Source: Edaphobacter modestus (GTDB lineage: Bacteria; Acidobacteriota; Terriglobia; Terriglobales; Acidobacteriaceae). From it: 64,000 nt of DNA. The DNA is taken from the NCBI RefSeq assembly GCF_004217555.1, contig NZ_SHKW01000001.1, positions 3,224,001-3,288,000 of the forward strand, written 5' to 3'. The stretch's first letter is position 1; every line of letters starts with the position of its first letter. The position numbers and the translations under genes were made by a program. Shown piece after piece: positions 42,859 through 54,208 of this stretch. The notes under the pieces were generated by a model. That model was not told the origin of the DNA, ran no database searches, and saw only the letters and a program-made list of their open reading frames with translations.

Positions 42859-44508
42859 TTACTTTCCCGTGTAGCTGACGCGCCAGACCGAGTTCGATCC
42901 ATCGTCCGTCACCAGCAGTGAGCCATCCTTCGCCGTGGTCACGCCCACCGGTCGGCCCCAGACATCGCCGCTCGGAAGCACGAACCCGGTCAGGAAGTCC
43001 TCGTACTCGCCCGTCGCATGGCCGGTCTGGTGCAGCGGAACGCGGATGACCTCGTATCCGACGCGGGCCGACCGGTTCCACGAGCCGTGCTCGCTGGCAA
43101 AGATATCTCCCGAATACTCCGCGGGAAACTGCTTGCCGTTGTAGAACGTAATCTGAAGCGACGCGTTGTGAGGATTCAGCAGGACGTCCGGCACGATCGC
43201 CTTGTCCTTCAGCTCCGGATGCTTGCCCGCATGCCGAGGATCCTGGTGCGCTCCCATGTACCACCACGGCCAGCCGTAGAAACCGCCCGGCTTCACGCTG
43301 GTGATGTAGTCCGGAACAAGGTTGTCGCCCAGCGCATCGCGCTCGTTCACCGAGCACCACAGCTCGCCGGTAATCGGGTTCACCTCTTCGCCTACGCAGT
43401 TACGAATGCCGTAGGCGTAGATGTGCATGCCGCTTCCGTCCGGGTTGAACTCCAGAACATCGGCGCGGTTCTTCTCCGCCGGATTCGTGTCCGGATCGTC
43501 CACGTTCGATCCCGATCCGACCGAAACCCACATCTTCTTGCCGTCGAGCGAGAAGCGAACGTCGCGCGTAGTGTGGCCGCGGCCGCCAGGGATATCGGCA
43601 ATATGCTCCGGTTCGGCGCTCGCCTTCACGTCGCCGTTCTTATAAGGAAAGCGCACCACCGAATCCAGGTTGCCGATGTAAATCCACTTCGGATTCGGAC
43701 CCTGAGGATAGAACGCAATTCCGAAGGGCTTGTTGAGCCCGGTGGCGAAGACGCTCGTCATCTCCGGCTTGCCATCGGCCGTAATGCCGCGGAAGACGCG
43801 AATCTGTCCTTTCGCTGTCTCGGCCACGAAGGCGTCGCCGTTCGGCGCGGTGCGGATCAGACGCGGATTCTCGAGCCCGGTCGCATATTGTTCGACCTTG
43901 AACCCTGGCAGTGCCTTCGGCCACACGCCCTCGGGACGCGGAACCAGCTTGGGCGGATTGCCCGCTGACTCCGTCGCATACGGCTGAGGAAGATCGGCCA
44001 CGGTAATCTTGCGGGTCTTGCCCGGATCCTCATAGCGGAAGTCGGTGAACGGAGGTTTTGGCGCAGGGGCTTCGAACTTCGCGGTACTCGCGGTCGCTTC
44101 GCTCGGCGCGGGAGTCAACGCCTTGGCATTCGGTCCGCCTAGGTACTTCAGGTAGCTCACCACCTGCCAGCGCTGCTCTTCGGGGAGCGTCGCCCACGAC
44201 GGCATGCCGTTCGCGAGATCGCCGCGCGTGATGTACCAGAAGACCTCACCGGCCTTGGCGGACTGGGTTGCTCCAGTGGCCAGCGCAGGAATGTTTCCCG
44301 CTCCCTTGGCTGTGGGCCCGTGGCAGGCTGCACACTTTTGTTGGTAGACGGTTCCGCCAGCCTCGGCGTCCGCTTGTGCGGTGTGCGGATTTTCGACCGT
44401 GACCGAAGAGGCTGGCGCGTTATGAAAGTTGGCATCCTGTGCCGACAGGGAGGTCACCGTCGCAAAAACAGCGAAAGCTAGTGTGGAGATTGATTTTCGT
44501 GAGTTCAA
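42859..44508 (-). CDS. PQQ-type sugar dehydrogenase with N-terminal cytochrome c
   Basis: 549 residues from TTG 44508, preceded by GAGGG and followed at once by a signal peptide (ISTLAFAVFATVTSLSAQ); no ATG is suitable. A cytochrome c domain comes first, with the heme motif CAACH in GTVYQQKCAACHGPTAKGAG, and MPSW as the probable Met ligand. After a proline-rich linker the soluble glucose/sorbosone dehydrogenase six-bladed propeller starts at LPGFKVEQYATGLENPRLI. GRGHTTRDVRFSLDGKKMWVSVGSG and GGFYGWPWWYMG are its conserved segments. It oxidises sugars in the periplasm and passes electrons through its own heme. No PQQ synthesis genes are nearby. The electron-acceptor fusion is unusual compared with free enzymes. 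Confidence 0.88.
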   Translation of the reverse strand: MNSRKSISTLAFAVFATVTSLSAQDANFHNAPASSVTVENPHTAQADAEAGGTVYQQKCAACHGPTAKGAGNIPALATGATQSAKAGEVFWYITRGDLANGMPSWATLPEEQRWQVVSYLKYLGGPNAKALTPAPSEATASTAKFEAPAPKPPFTDFRYEDPGKTRKITVADLPQPYATESAGNPPKLVPRPEGVWPKALPGFKVEQYATGLENPRLIRTAPNGDAFVAETAKGQIRVFRGITADGKPEMTSVFATGLNKPFGIAFYPQGPNPKWIYIGNLDSVVRFPYKNGDVKASAEPEHIADIPGGRGHTTRDVRFSLDGKKMWVSVGSGSNVDDPDTNPAEKNRADVLEFNPDGSGMHIYAYGIRNCVGEEVNPITGELWCSVNERDALGDNLVPDYITSVKPGGFYGWPWWYMGAHQDPRHAGKHPELKDKAIVPDVLLNPHNASLQITFYNGKQFPAEYSGDIFASEHGSWNRSARVGYEVIRVPLHQTGHATGEYEDFLTGFVLPSGDVWGRPVGVTTAKDGSLLVTDDGSNSVWRVSYTGK

Positions 44509-44625
44509 GCGTCCCTCTTCATCGTGAAATCGCAACCTGCAGATTGAGTTGATGGCTGTCTTAATGTCAGACCATTCAGGTAAACCAAATGTCACCGAAA
44601 CGTCTCTTTTTACTTTACCAAGTAA

Positions 44626-46461
<1,836 letters not shown>

Positions 46462-46724
46462 AGTGGCCCAATTGGGTACTGATGCCCAAAGTTTTTGTGC
46501 GCAAATATTTGCATGATCTCGACCTAAAAGCCGGTTAGTCTTTCCCCATTTGGGACTGACCGACTGTTCAACCCTCTTTAGCCGCAATTTTGTGCGGATT
46601 GAGACGGGTTTGTGCATTCTTTTGCGCATTTCGCGGAAGCATCTTTCCCGTTGACTGCCTCGTAAGTGTAGTAGCACCTTACAGATACCTTGAAATTACA
46701 GGGATCTGAAAAGGGGCCCTTCTA

Positions 46725-47249
46725 ATGCGCAAAATTCTCTCTGCACTGGTTCTCGCACTTGGTTTAGCTGCTGCTCCTATGGCGGCTCATGCTTCGCCCG
46801 TAACGTACGATTTAACCCTCGTCAATATATTCGGGAACGTCGCCGGAGGTACCGGCTCATTCACCGTGGATGACAACCCAAACTTTCTCGCAGATGCCTT
46901 CTTCCAGAATGGTTCTGCCGGAAGCGATTTGACCGACCTGTCTCTGACGATCGGCGGCAACACCTTCACCCTCGCCGACTCCGAGTCTCCGGCTTCCGTC
47001 TTCTTCTTTCTTGGAAGCGTAAGCAGCATCAATTACGACGGAGCTCTGGGGAACGGCTTCTTCAAGATCACGCTGGATTCCGCCGGGCTGGGATACGTCT
47101 ATACCAACATCCTTGGCGGGCAGGGCTCAGCGGGACTGATCCTGGCCACTCCGAGCACTGCGGCGACTCCAGAGCCTTCCTCCCTGCTTCTCTTCGGGAC
47201 AGGAGCTCTTGGCATCGTGGCCTTTGGCGCTCGTAAATTTGTAGCCTGA
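46725..47249 (+). CDS. PEP-CTERM sorting-domain protein
   Basis: 174 residues. The signal peptide (KILSALVLALGLAAAPMAAHA) is followed by a Thr/Gly/Ser-rich beta domain, and the C-terminus reads TPEPSSLLLFGTGALGIVAFGARKF: a PEP motif, a membrane helix and a basic end. Exosortase cleaves such tails, so the protein is probably exported and released or attached to exopolysaccharide. No exosortase gene is in the window, so it must be encoded elsewhere. AAAAGGGGCC precedes ATG 46725. A perfect terminator follows the gene. The central domain resembles short PEP-CTERM proteins without known function. Confidence 0.9.
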   Translation: MRKILSALVLALGLAAAPMAAHASPVTYDLTLVNIFGNVAGGTGSFTVDDNPNFLADAFFQNGSAGSDLTDLSLTIGGNTFTLADSESPASVFFFLGSVSSINYDGALGNGFFKITLDSAGLGYVYTNILGGQGSAGLILATPSTAATPEPSSLLLFGTGALGIVAFGARKFVA

Positions 47250-47267
47250 AGAAAGCAACTCCGCTCC

Positions 47268-47304
47268 TTCCGGGGGAACTCGATTGTTCCCCCGGAATCT
47301 TTGT
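47268..47304 (+). terminator. Terminator after the PEP-CTERM gene
   Basis: TTCCGGGGGAAC at 47268-47279 and GTTCCCCCGGAA at 47286-47297 form a 12-bp perfect stem around TCGATT, followed by TCTTTGTTT. Confidence 0.85.
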
Positions 47305-47373
47305 TTCTGCTGACTTTCCGGCTAAGGGACTTTCCATCCATCGGTATAGCTGTGCGGTACCATCCAAACCAGG

Positions 47374-48030
47374 ATGACAACTCAATACAACACCGGCCGA
47401 AGCTCGTCGGGACCATTCCTTGCCTTTCTGCTCGCATTGCTGCTCGGAGCAGCCGCCCTGGCTCTCTTCCTCCGCCAAGCGACCGGCGGCTACATGGCTC
47501 GCATAGCGGATCGTATCGCAGGACGTAGTACAACCTTCGATACCTCGGTTCTAGCCATAGTTCAGCGTATTCAGCGGCTCAACCGCCTTGAAACCGTGGT
47601 TTATTCGATGGACACCATCGTCGAAGGTTCCAGGTCCAGCGCCGTACTTCCGGATCTGCTGGCCGGAGACCGTATTCTGCTGGTCGTTCATGGCCAGGCG
47701 ATCGCGGGGATCGACCTTTCCAATCTCAAGCCGGAAGATATCCGCATTACGGAGAACAACGGTGTGCGCGGCATCCATGTCACGCTACCGGCTTCGCAGC
47801 TGTTTGCTACCACGCTCGATAACCAGCACACCCGCGTCTACGCGCGGTCGACCGGCATTCTTGTGCCTGTTGATCAAAATCTCGAATCGGAGACGCGAGC
47901 GAGAGCCGAGCAGCAGCTACAGAAGACGGCGCTATCAGACGGAATTCTGGATGCCGCCCGAAAAAACGCCCGCGCCACGGTGGCTACACTGCTTTACAGC
48001 CTGGGTTTCCAGCAGGTGGACGTCAGCTGA
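47374..48030 (+). CDS. DUF4230-domain membrane protein
   Basis: 218 residues. One membrane helix (LAFLLALLLGAAALALFL) is followed by an extracytoplasmic domain: VQRIQRLNRLETVVYSMDTIVEG, then ILLVVHGQAIAGIDLSNLKPEDI and VTLPASQLFATTLDNQHTRVY, which match DUF4230. The C-terminal helix is amphipathic and ends in LGFQQVDV. The family's role is unknown; it occurs anchored at the membrane in many phyla. A small membrane-protein gene follows 90 bp later on the same strand. Confidence 0.85.
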   Translation: MTTQYNTGRSSSGPFLAFLLALLLGAAALALFLRQATGGYMARIADRIAGRSTTFDTSVLAIVQRIQRLNRLETVVYSMDTIVEGSRSSAVLPDLLAGDRILLVVHGQAIAGIDLSNLKPEDIRITENNGVRGIHVTLPASQLFATTLDNQHTRVYARSTGILVPVDQNLESETRARAEQQLQKTALSDGILDAARKNARATVATLLYSLGFQQVDVS

Positions 48031-48120
48031 GGATGGGCAGAGCCCAGAAGGGTTCCTTTCGTTCAGAAAACCGGTTGTGTGCCCCTGCCAGCCTTCTGCA
48101 ACCTGCGCTATCATCCTTGC

Positions 48121-48378
48121 ATGAAGTCCGCTTGCAGTGAGGATTCCGTGGCCTCTGCCTTGAATACGCTGAATACGCTCCCATTTCCTGAAGGAGAGGA
48201 AGAGTCGACCCTTGTCAAGACGATCGGCTGGGTTTCGGCCGGTCTGGGAGCGGTCGCGCTTGGGCTATTTATTGGCCGCGAGCTTCGCCAGCGTTACAAG
48301 TTCAACCGCCGGACACCCTATGACTTCTATTCGCACTCCGGAGACGAGCAGGACGTCGACTTCGGGCTGGGCGTTTAA
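48121..48378 (+). CDS. Small single-helix membrane protein
   Basis: 85 residues from ATG 48121. After an acidic N-terminal part (EGEEES), one membrane helix (TIGWVSAGLGAVALGLFIG) leads into a basic segment (RELRQRYKFNRRTPYDFY) and an acidic tail. Topology is probably periplasmic-out and cytoplasmic-in by the positive-inside rule. I do not recognise the family. It sits downstream of the DUF4230 gene and may be co-transcribed. Confidence 0.6.
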   Translation: MKSACSEDSVASALNTLNTLPFPEGEEESTLVKTIGWVSAGLGAVALGLFIGRELRQRYKFNRRTPYDFYSHSGDEQDVDFGLGV

Positions 48379-48596
48379 TAATTCCGCTGACTGTCGAACG
48401 CAATTTTTTCTTTCTTCCGGGATTCGTCAGGCGCAGCGTTCTTCCACCGCTAAATCGCGATCTATTGGAAGATAGATATCCCGCAGCGGATTCGACTTGA
48501 TACATTAAAAAAGACACACCCGGGCCCCTCCCCAAAACTTATCTCGGCCGAACCAGCCACTTGCTGATTCCGGTCCGGACCCAAGGTGTTGCGCAG

Positions 48597-51500
48597 GTGA
48601 CTCCGTTGAGCAGGCAACCTGAACGCAAACCTACTCCCCTGCCTCCGAGGTTGCCATCGGTCGGTGGAAGCTCGATCCTGCATCTCACCCTTGCTGTATT
48701 TGTCTTCATTTCGGGAATCACAAACTCCGTTGCCCAGCAGTTCAGTTTTGCCCATTATGGCCAGGACGAAGGTCTCCGGAACCTGGACGTCTTCGGACTG
48801 GTGGAGGACGACGAGGGTCTGCTGTGGCTTGCCACGGAGAACGGCCTGTTCCGTTACGATGGCGCACAGTTCCATCGCTTTGGACCCAAAGACGGAATCG
48901 GCGAAACCCTTGTGCTGGGACTGCACAAGGACGCTTCCGGGCGTATCTGGGTAGCAACGAACGATCATCTGTACTTCTTCGATGGGAGCCGTTTTCTTCC
49001 TGCTCCCCTGGGGAGCTCTACGGTGCAATTCGGGGTCGAGGAACCGATCAACTCCATCGATCCTGCGCACATTCTCTTTCTCGATCATGGTTCCCTGATG
49101 CTTGTTACGCAGAGGGGAACGGGCAAGGGCGCTGCTGGCTGGACCACAGCGCCGTTCTTCCGTCTTCCTGAGGTGGATGCGAATCCCGCTCTGGGAAAGC
49201 TTCACAGCATCTTCGTCTCGAAAGATCGACTCTCCGGATACGATCTATGGCTGGGATGCGGTCAGGCCGTCTGCCGTATCCGCGGGTCTTTGAAGACACA
49301 AGAGCCACAGCATGTGGACGTCTTCTCCGACGCTCAAGGCATTCCGGCGGATTCATGGACCTGCTTCTTCAGGGATCGCGAGGGAACCCTGTGGGCGCGC
49401 AGCCGCCGCTATGTCCGGGTGCTCGCCCGTGGCGAAGCGGTCTTCCGTTCGCGGGATATTCCTTCGTCCGATGGACTGCCTGCCTATCGAGGTTCGGGCA
49501 TTCTCACCATAGCTGAGGATCCCCAGGGAGCCGTCCTCACGCAAACCAACCGCGGGCTGGCCCGGTGGGAGGGATCTTCCTGGAGGATCTTCGACTCATC
49601 CAATGGCGTCGACTTCAAGGATGTCAGCTCCATTTTGTTTGATCGCCATGGGGCTCCATGGTTTTCCACGCGAGGACAAGGTGTCGTACGGTGGAGGGGC
49701 TACCGTGAGGCGGAAAACTGGACCATCGCTCAAGGGTTGCACGATGACGTCGTCTGGCCCATCTTTCGAGATAGCCATCATGATCTTTGGATTGCGGATC
49801 AGTTCCAGATCAATCGCCTGAACAAAAGAGGCGAGCGGCTCGCCACACCCAGGACCTTTCAAAATGCACCGATCCTTCATGGCACCAGCTTCGCGGAGTC
49901 GCCGGACGGATCGCTCTGGATCTTTACCTTGGATGGCGAGGTCTATCGCACCGATGCGGCGATCAGACGGATCGTGTTTCGATCCAAGCTTCCCAGCCTC
50001 GCCCGTGCGTTTACGGATTCGTCGCATCGAATCTGGATCCTGTCGCGGAACGGCCTTTACGTGGTTCGCAATCCGGATCAACCCTTTATCGAGAAGATCG
50101 CCGCTTCCCTGATCTCTCGAGACGCATTTGCGGATGCGGCCGAGAGTCCCGACCACGATCTCTGGTTCCTGGCTGACAATCACCTCTACCGGCTGTCGTC
50201 CAAGAGTGGGCGATTCAGCAAAGTCGAGCTGGACCCTGACGAAACCCGTGGCCAGATGCGAAACATTGCCGCCGCCGCGGACGGCACGTTATGGATCGGT
50301 GGCGGAATCCCCGCACTGCTTCATCTGCGTGTTGCGGGCGATCGCGCCACGATGGTGAATAGAGTCACCTCCCCCGACCTTGCCTCAAGCGACGTTCAGA
50401 TCGTGCGGATCGACGGACGGGGCTGGCTCTGGATCGGCACCGACCTTGGCGTGAATGTCTTTGACGGCAGGCAGTGGCGTCTGCTGACACGTCGCGATGG
50501 CCTCATCTCGAACGACACCGATGAGGGAGCCTTTCTAGCCGATACCGATGGCTCGGTCTGGATTGGCGCAAACGGCGGAGCCATTCATCTGCTTCAACCC
50601 GAGCATCTCTTCTCTTCCGCGCCTCTCGATGTACGCTTCACCTCCGCCGATCTGGGGACGCAACCGCTCTCTCTCACCTCGACGACACTGACCCCCTGGC
50701 AGGACGCACCGCTCGATCTTGCGTTCAGCTCGCTGAACTTCGCGCGCGAAGGCTCCGTGCATTTTCGCTATCGCCTGACGGGAATGGAGTTTGACTGGAG
50801 CGAGACCACGTCGCATGTCTTGCACTATCCGGCCATCGCACCTGGGGATTATCGTTTTGAACTTCAGGCGGTCGATCCAGATCAGCAGAAACAGTCGGCT
50901 ATCCTCTCGCTGCGTTTCACGATAAGGCCGCCCTGGTGGCGAACCCGGGCCATGTACCTGCTGCTTGGGATTCTCTCCTTCGTGGCATCCATCCTGGTGT
51001 GGCACTGGCGGGAGCGGCGACTCCTGCATCGTCAGCACATGCTGCGGCAGCTGGTCGCGCAAAGGACCCGGGAACTTGAAGCCGAGAAGGCGGAGCTGGT
51101 CGCCGCGCGAGAGGCACTGAGCCACCAGGCGACGCGCGATGCACTCACGGGGATATGGAACCGTGCGGCGATCTTCGACATTCTGACCCGCGAGATGGAC
51201 CGATCACGGCGCACGGGGGTCATGTTCGCAGTTGTCCTGGCCGACATCGACCATTTCAAGCAGATCAACGACACGCTGGGACACCTTGCCGGCGACTCCA
51301 TTTTGCGCGACGCCAGCAGACGCATGCTTCACAACATCCGGCCTTATGACTTTATCGGACGCTATGGCGGTGAGGAGTTTCTCATCGTTCTGCCGGGCCT
51401 GCCGCTGCTCGATCCCCACATGCGCCTCAACCAGCTGCTGCAGTCGATCTCCCGCGAGCCCTTCGAGGTCGAGAATCGTTCCGTGCACGTAACTTCGAGC

Positions 51501-51641
51501 TTCGGCGTTGCATGGTCCCACCCCAGTATCGTCGTGGCGGAAGACCTGATCCGCCGCGCAGACGAGGCCCTTTACCGCGCAAAAGCCCGGGGCCGCAACT
51601 GCATCGTCTTCCATGAGGAACAGCAGGGGCGATTGATCTGA
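48597..51641 (+). CDS. Diguanylate cyclase with ligand-binding propeller (GGDEF)
   Basis: 1014 residues from GTG 48597 (TTG 48561 is an alternative; neither is strongly supported). After a signal/anchor segment (LHLTLAVFVFISGITNSVA) comes a two-component-regulator propeller with many W(I/L)xTxxGLxRxDG-like units (LLWLATENGLFRYDG, PWFSTRGQGVVRW, WLWIGTDLGVNVFDG). A Y_Y_Y domain (FRYRLTGMEFDW) is next, then a membrane helix (MYLLLGILSFVASILVW), a coiled coil and the GGDEF domain. The signature is RYGGEEF (GGEEF at about 924-928), with RPYD five residues before as an RxxD inhibitory site. It makes cyclic di-GMP in response to a periplasmic signal. Cyclic di-GMP often controls exopolysaccharide, but a link to the locus here is speculation. 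Confidence 0.9.
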   Translation: MTPLSRQPERKPTPLPPRLPSVGGSSILHLTLAVFVFISGITNSVAQQFSFAHYGQDEGLRNLDVFGLVEDDEGLLWLATENGLFRYDGAQFHRFGPKDGIGETLVLGLHKDASGRIWVATNDHLYFFDGSRFLPAPLGSSTVQFGVEEPINSIDPAHILFLDHGSLMLVTQRGTGKGAAGWTTAPFFRLPEVDANPALGKLHSIFVSKDRLSGYDLWLGCGQAVCRIRGSLKTQEPQHVDVFSDAQGIPADSWTCFFRDREGTLWARSRRYVRVLARGEAVFRSRDIPSSDGLPAYRGSGILTIAEDPQGAVLTQTNRGLARWEGSSWRIFDSSNGVDFKDVSSILFDRHGAPWFSTRGQGVVRWRGYREAENWTIAQGLHDDVVWPIFRDSHHDLWIADQFQINRLNKRGERLATPRTFQNAPILHGTSFAESPDGSLWIFTLDGEVYRTDAAIRRIVFRSKLPSLARAFTDSSHRIWILSRNGLYVVRNPDQPFIEKIAASLISRDAFADAAESPDHDLWFLADNHLYRLSSKSGRFSKVELDPDETRGQMRNIAAAADGTLWIGGGIPALLHLRVAGDRATMVNRVTSPDLASSDVQIVRIDGRGWLWIGTDLGVNVFDGRQWRLLTRRDGLISNDTDEGAFLADTDGSVWIGANGGAIHLLQPEHLFSSAPLDVRFTSADLGTQPLSLTSTTLTPWQDAPLDLAFSSLNFAREGSVHFRYRLTGMEFDWSETTSHVLHYPAIAPGDYRFELQAVDPDQQKQSAILSLRFTIRPPWWRTRAMYLLLGILSFVASILVWHWRERRLLHRQHMLRQLVAQRTRELEAEKAELVAAREALSHQATRDALTGIWNRAAIFDILTREMDRSRRTGVMFAVVLADIDHFKQINDTLGHLAGDSILRDASRRMLHNIRPYDFIGRYGGEEFLIVLPGLPLLDPHMRLNQLLQSISREPFEVENRSVHVTSSFGVAWSHPSIVVAEDLIRRADEALYRAKARGRNCIVFHEEQQGRLI

Positions 51642-51798
51642 TCCTGCACTTCAAGGGCCGGACCGCCGCCAGAAGAAAGAGGGCAAGCTCCTGCAGCATT
51701 CGATAAGCTTCCAGATCTCCACGAATGCGTGGTTTTGCAGAGCAGGGTTCGATGGAGACGCCCACACGAGAACGCGGCGCTGGTCATTTACGATAGTC

Positions 51799-52872
51799 AT
51801 GATGAAACCAGTTTTTCTCTTTCCTGGCCAGGGCTCGCAATCGGTTGGCATGGGGCGTGATCTCTACGAGACCTTTCCCTCCGCCCGTTCCGTCTTTGAA
51901 GAGGCCGATGCGGCACTTGGATTCCCGCTTTCGAAGCTGATCTTCGAAGGTCCGGAGGACCAGCTGAAGCTCACCGAGCACACACAGCCTGCCATCCTTA
52001 CGGTGTCGGTCGCGGTCACGCGCCTGCTCTCCGAACGCGGCATTACGGCGACGCTGGCTGCCGGCCACTCGCTTGGCGAATACTCCGCCCACGTCGCAGG
52101 AGGTACCTTCAGCTTCGCGGATGCGGTTCGCACGGTTCGTGCACGCGGACGGTATATGCAGCAGGCGGTTCCCGCGGGCCAGGGGGCGATGGCCGCGATC
52201 CTTGGGCTGCCCGCAGCGCGGATTACGGAGCTCTGCGCGCAGGCCTCCGATGAAAACACAGCCCCGCCGCCACCTCCGATTAATCCTGACGCACCGAATC
52301 CTGAAAAAGCCGTTGCTGCGAGCGCAGGGACACCCTCGGCTGCGGGCGCTACCGATCCAGAGGCCACGCGAGCCGCCATGGCTCGATCGATTGTCGCCCC
52401 CGCAAATCTCAATTCGCCGGACCAGACGGTTATCTCCGGCTCGGCCGCGGCAGTGCAAAGGGCAGCGGATCTGTGCAAAGAGGCAGGAGCCAAGCGAACT
52501 GTGATGCTGCAGGTCAGCGCTCCCTTCCATTGCGCGCTGATGCAGCCCGCACAGGATCTGCTCGCAATCGATCTTGAGGGCATTCCGTTCAACGATCCCG
52601 CATTTCCCATTGCGGCGAACGTCGATGCCCGCCTGATTACCCGCGGGACGGACGCGAGAGACTGTCTCATTCGCCAGGTCACGGGCTCGGTGCGCTGGGT
52701 GGAGTGCATTCAACTGCTCGCCGCGCAGGGAGCAACCCACTTTATCGAGGTTGGCCCAGGAAAGGTCCTGACCGGCCTGAACCGCCAGATTCTGGGCAGG
52801 GATTCCGCCATCGCCTCTCTCAACGTCGAGGATGCGGCTTCGCTTGAGAAGGTGATAACGGCTCTTAACTAA
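51799..52872 (+). CDS. fabD: Malonyl-CoA:ACP transacylase with an extra loop
   Basis: 357 residues. VFLFPGQGSQSVGMGRDL is the FabD N-terminus, AAGHSLGEYSAHVAGG holds the active-site serine, and APFHCALM the catalytic histidine; HFIEVGPGKVLTGLNRQI is the C-terminal block. Typical length is about 310. The extra comes from an insertion of roughly 45 residues (about 150-197) between the LGL-x-x-x-x-I and VAPANLNSPDQTVISG regions, rich in Pro and Ala, beginning NTAPPPPPINPDAPN. It makes malonyl-ACP for fatty acid synthesis. ATG 51799 and 51802 are both possible. No other fab genes are adjacent. Confidence 0.93.
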   Translation: MMKPVFLFPGQGSQSVGMGRDLYETFPSARSVFEEADAALGFPLSKLIFEGPEDQLKLTEHTQPAILTVSVAVTRLLSERGITATLAAGHSLGEYSAHVAGGTFSFADAVRTVRARGRYMQQAVPAGQGAMAAILGLPAARITELCAQASDENTAPPPPPINPDAPNPEKAVAASAGTPSAAGATDPEATRAAMARSIVAPANLNSPDQTVISGSAAAVQRAADLCKEAGAKRTVMLQVSAPFHCALMQPAQDLLAIDLEGIPFNDPAFPIAANVDARLITRGTDARDCLIRQVTGSVRWVECIQLLAAQGATHFIEVGPGKVLTGLNRQILGRDSAIASLNVEDAASLEKVITALN

Positions 52873-52890
52873 CGCAGGAGCCTTCAATCG

Positions 52891-53700
52891 ATGTCAGCGA
52901 TGAAACATCTGCTCCATGCAGCCCGCGGTCTGGCCCTGATTGCCACGCTCTTCGTAGCGGACCGCGCAGTTGCGGCTCCCGTTGCCGGCTACAGGGTCGT
53001 GGCGAAGTATCCGCACGCTACCTCTAGCTATACGGAGGGGTTTTTCTACCTGGGCGGATTGTTTTACGAAGGCACCGGACTCGAAGGACGCTCAAAGGTT
53101 GTGGTTACCAGGCCCCAGACGGGCGAGGCGGTTCAACAGCTCCAGCTGCCGCCGCAATACTTCGGCGAAGGAATCGTCGACTGGGGACCGAATCTCTATG
53201 AGTGGACCTGGCAGTCCCACATCTGTTTCGTCTACGACCGCTTCAGCCTGCGACCGATCCGACAGTTCCGCTATACGGGGGAAGGCTGGGGCATGACCCG
53301 TACCGATCGAGAGCTGATCACCAGCGACGGTACTGCAACGTTGCGGTTTCGCGATCCTGAGACCTTCAAGGAGACGCATCATGTCATCGTCAAGGACGGA
53401 TCGCAACCGATCCTGCAACTCAACGAGCTGGAGTACGTCAAGGGCGAGATCTATGCGAATGTCTGGCACTCGGACCGCATCGCCCGCATCTCTCCCCGGG
53501 ACGGGCACGTTATCGGCTGGATCGATCTCACCGGGATTCTTGCTGAGGATCAGAAGGCCGATGCCGAATCGGTGCTGAACGGCATAGCTTACGATGCACA
53601 GCAGGACCGGCTGTTTGTTACCGGAAAACAATGGCCCACGATCTTCGAGATTAAAATAGTCACACGGCCAGCGATGCTTCTGAAGTCGATGCCCCGCTAA
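52891..53700 (+). CDS. Glutaminyl-peptide cyclotransferase, bacterial type
   Basis: 269 residues. A signal peptide (MKHLLHAARGLALIATLFVADRAVA-like) precedes a five-bladed propeller. YTEGFFYLGGLFYEGTGLEGRS, FGEGIVDWGPNLYEWTWQ, TGEGWGMTRTDRELITSDG, LNELEYVKGEIYANVWHSDRI and VLNGIAYDAQQDRLFVTGKQWP are the conserved blades of the plant/bacterial glutamine cyclotransferase (COG3823). It turns N-terminal glutamine into pyroglutamate in the periplasm. It starts 18 bp after fabD on the same strand, probably by chance rather than function. Confidence 0.9.
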   Translation: MSAMKHLLHAARGLALIATLFVADRAVAAPVAGYRVVAKYPHATSSYTEGFFYLGGLFYEGTGLEGRSKVVVTRPQTGEAVQQLQLPPQYFGEGIVDWGPNLYEWTWQSHICFVYDRFSLRPIRQFRYTGEGWGMTRTDRELITSDGTATLRFRDPETFKETHHVIVKDGSQPILQLNELEYVKGEIYANVWHSDRIARISPRDGHVIGWIDLTGILAEDQKADAESVLNGIAYDAQQDRLFVTGKQWPTIFEIKIVTRPAMLLKSMPR

Positions 53701-53727
53701 GCTGGCCACAACTGAGAGGATTGAACA

Positions 53728-54204
53728 ATGAAACCCGACGAGCTCGTAGAAGACTTTACCCTTCAGAATCAGGACGGCAAAGACGTCTCCCTCTCCGACT
53801 TCAAGGATTCACCCGTGGTGCTTTTCTTCTACCCGCGCGCCGATACGCCGGGCTGCACCATCGAGTCCTGCGGATTTCGGGACGCCTTCAAGAAGTTTCA
53901 GAAGGAAGGCATTGTGGTGCTGGGCATCTCGCGCGACACCGTCGCGGCGCAGAAGAAGTTCAAAGAGAAGTACAAGCTTCCCTACGACCTGCTCGCAGAC
54001 CCGGAGATGGTCCTCATCAACCGCTACGACCTCATCAAGCCGAAGAACATGTACGGCAAGCTGGTGAAAGGGGTCAAGCGGACAACCTACCTTATCAGCC
54101 CGGATACCGGAAAGGGACAGCGGCTGATCCACGTCTTCGAAGAGGTGAAACCCGAGGGACACGCGGAAGAGGTTCTGGGACTGTTGAAGCAACAGAAGAG
54201 TTAG
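53728..54204 (+). CDS. bcp: Peroxiredoxin, Bcp/PrxQ type
   Basis: 158 residues. VVLFFYPRADTPGCTIESCGFRD carries the peroxidatic cysteine in TPGC and a second cysteine five residues later, the pattern of atypical 2-Cys Bcp proteins whose disulfide forms within helix 2. LGISRDTVAAQKKFKEKY and LLADPEMVLINRYDL match the rest of the fold. It reduces peroxides using thioredoxin in the cytosol. PRADT replaces the commoner PKADT. Starts 27 bp after the cyclotransferase and converges with the next gene, leaving 4 bp. Confidence 0.95.
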   Translation: MKPDELVEDFTLQNQDGKDVSLSDFKDSPVVLFFYPRADTPGCTIESCGFRDAFKKFQKEGIVVLGISRDTVAAQKKFKEKYKLPYDLLADPEMVLINRYDLIKPKNMYGKLVKGVKRTTYLISPDTGKGQRLIHVFEEVKPEGHAEEVLGLLKQQKS

Positions 54205-54208
54205 CTTC

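Noticed and set aside
51784-52887. 367-codon open frame antisense to fabD
   Set aside because: Shadow of the GC-rich fabD gene.
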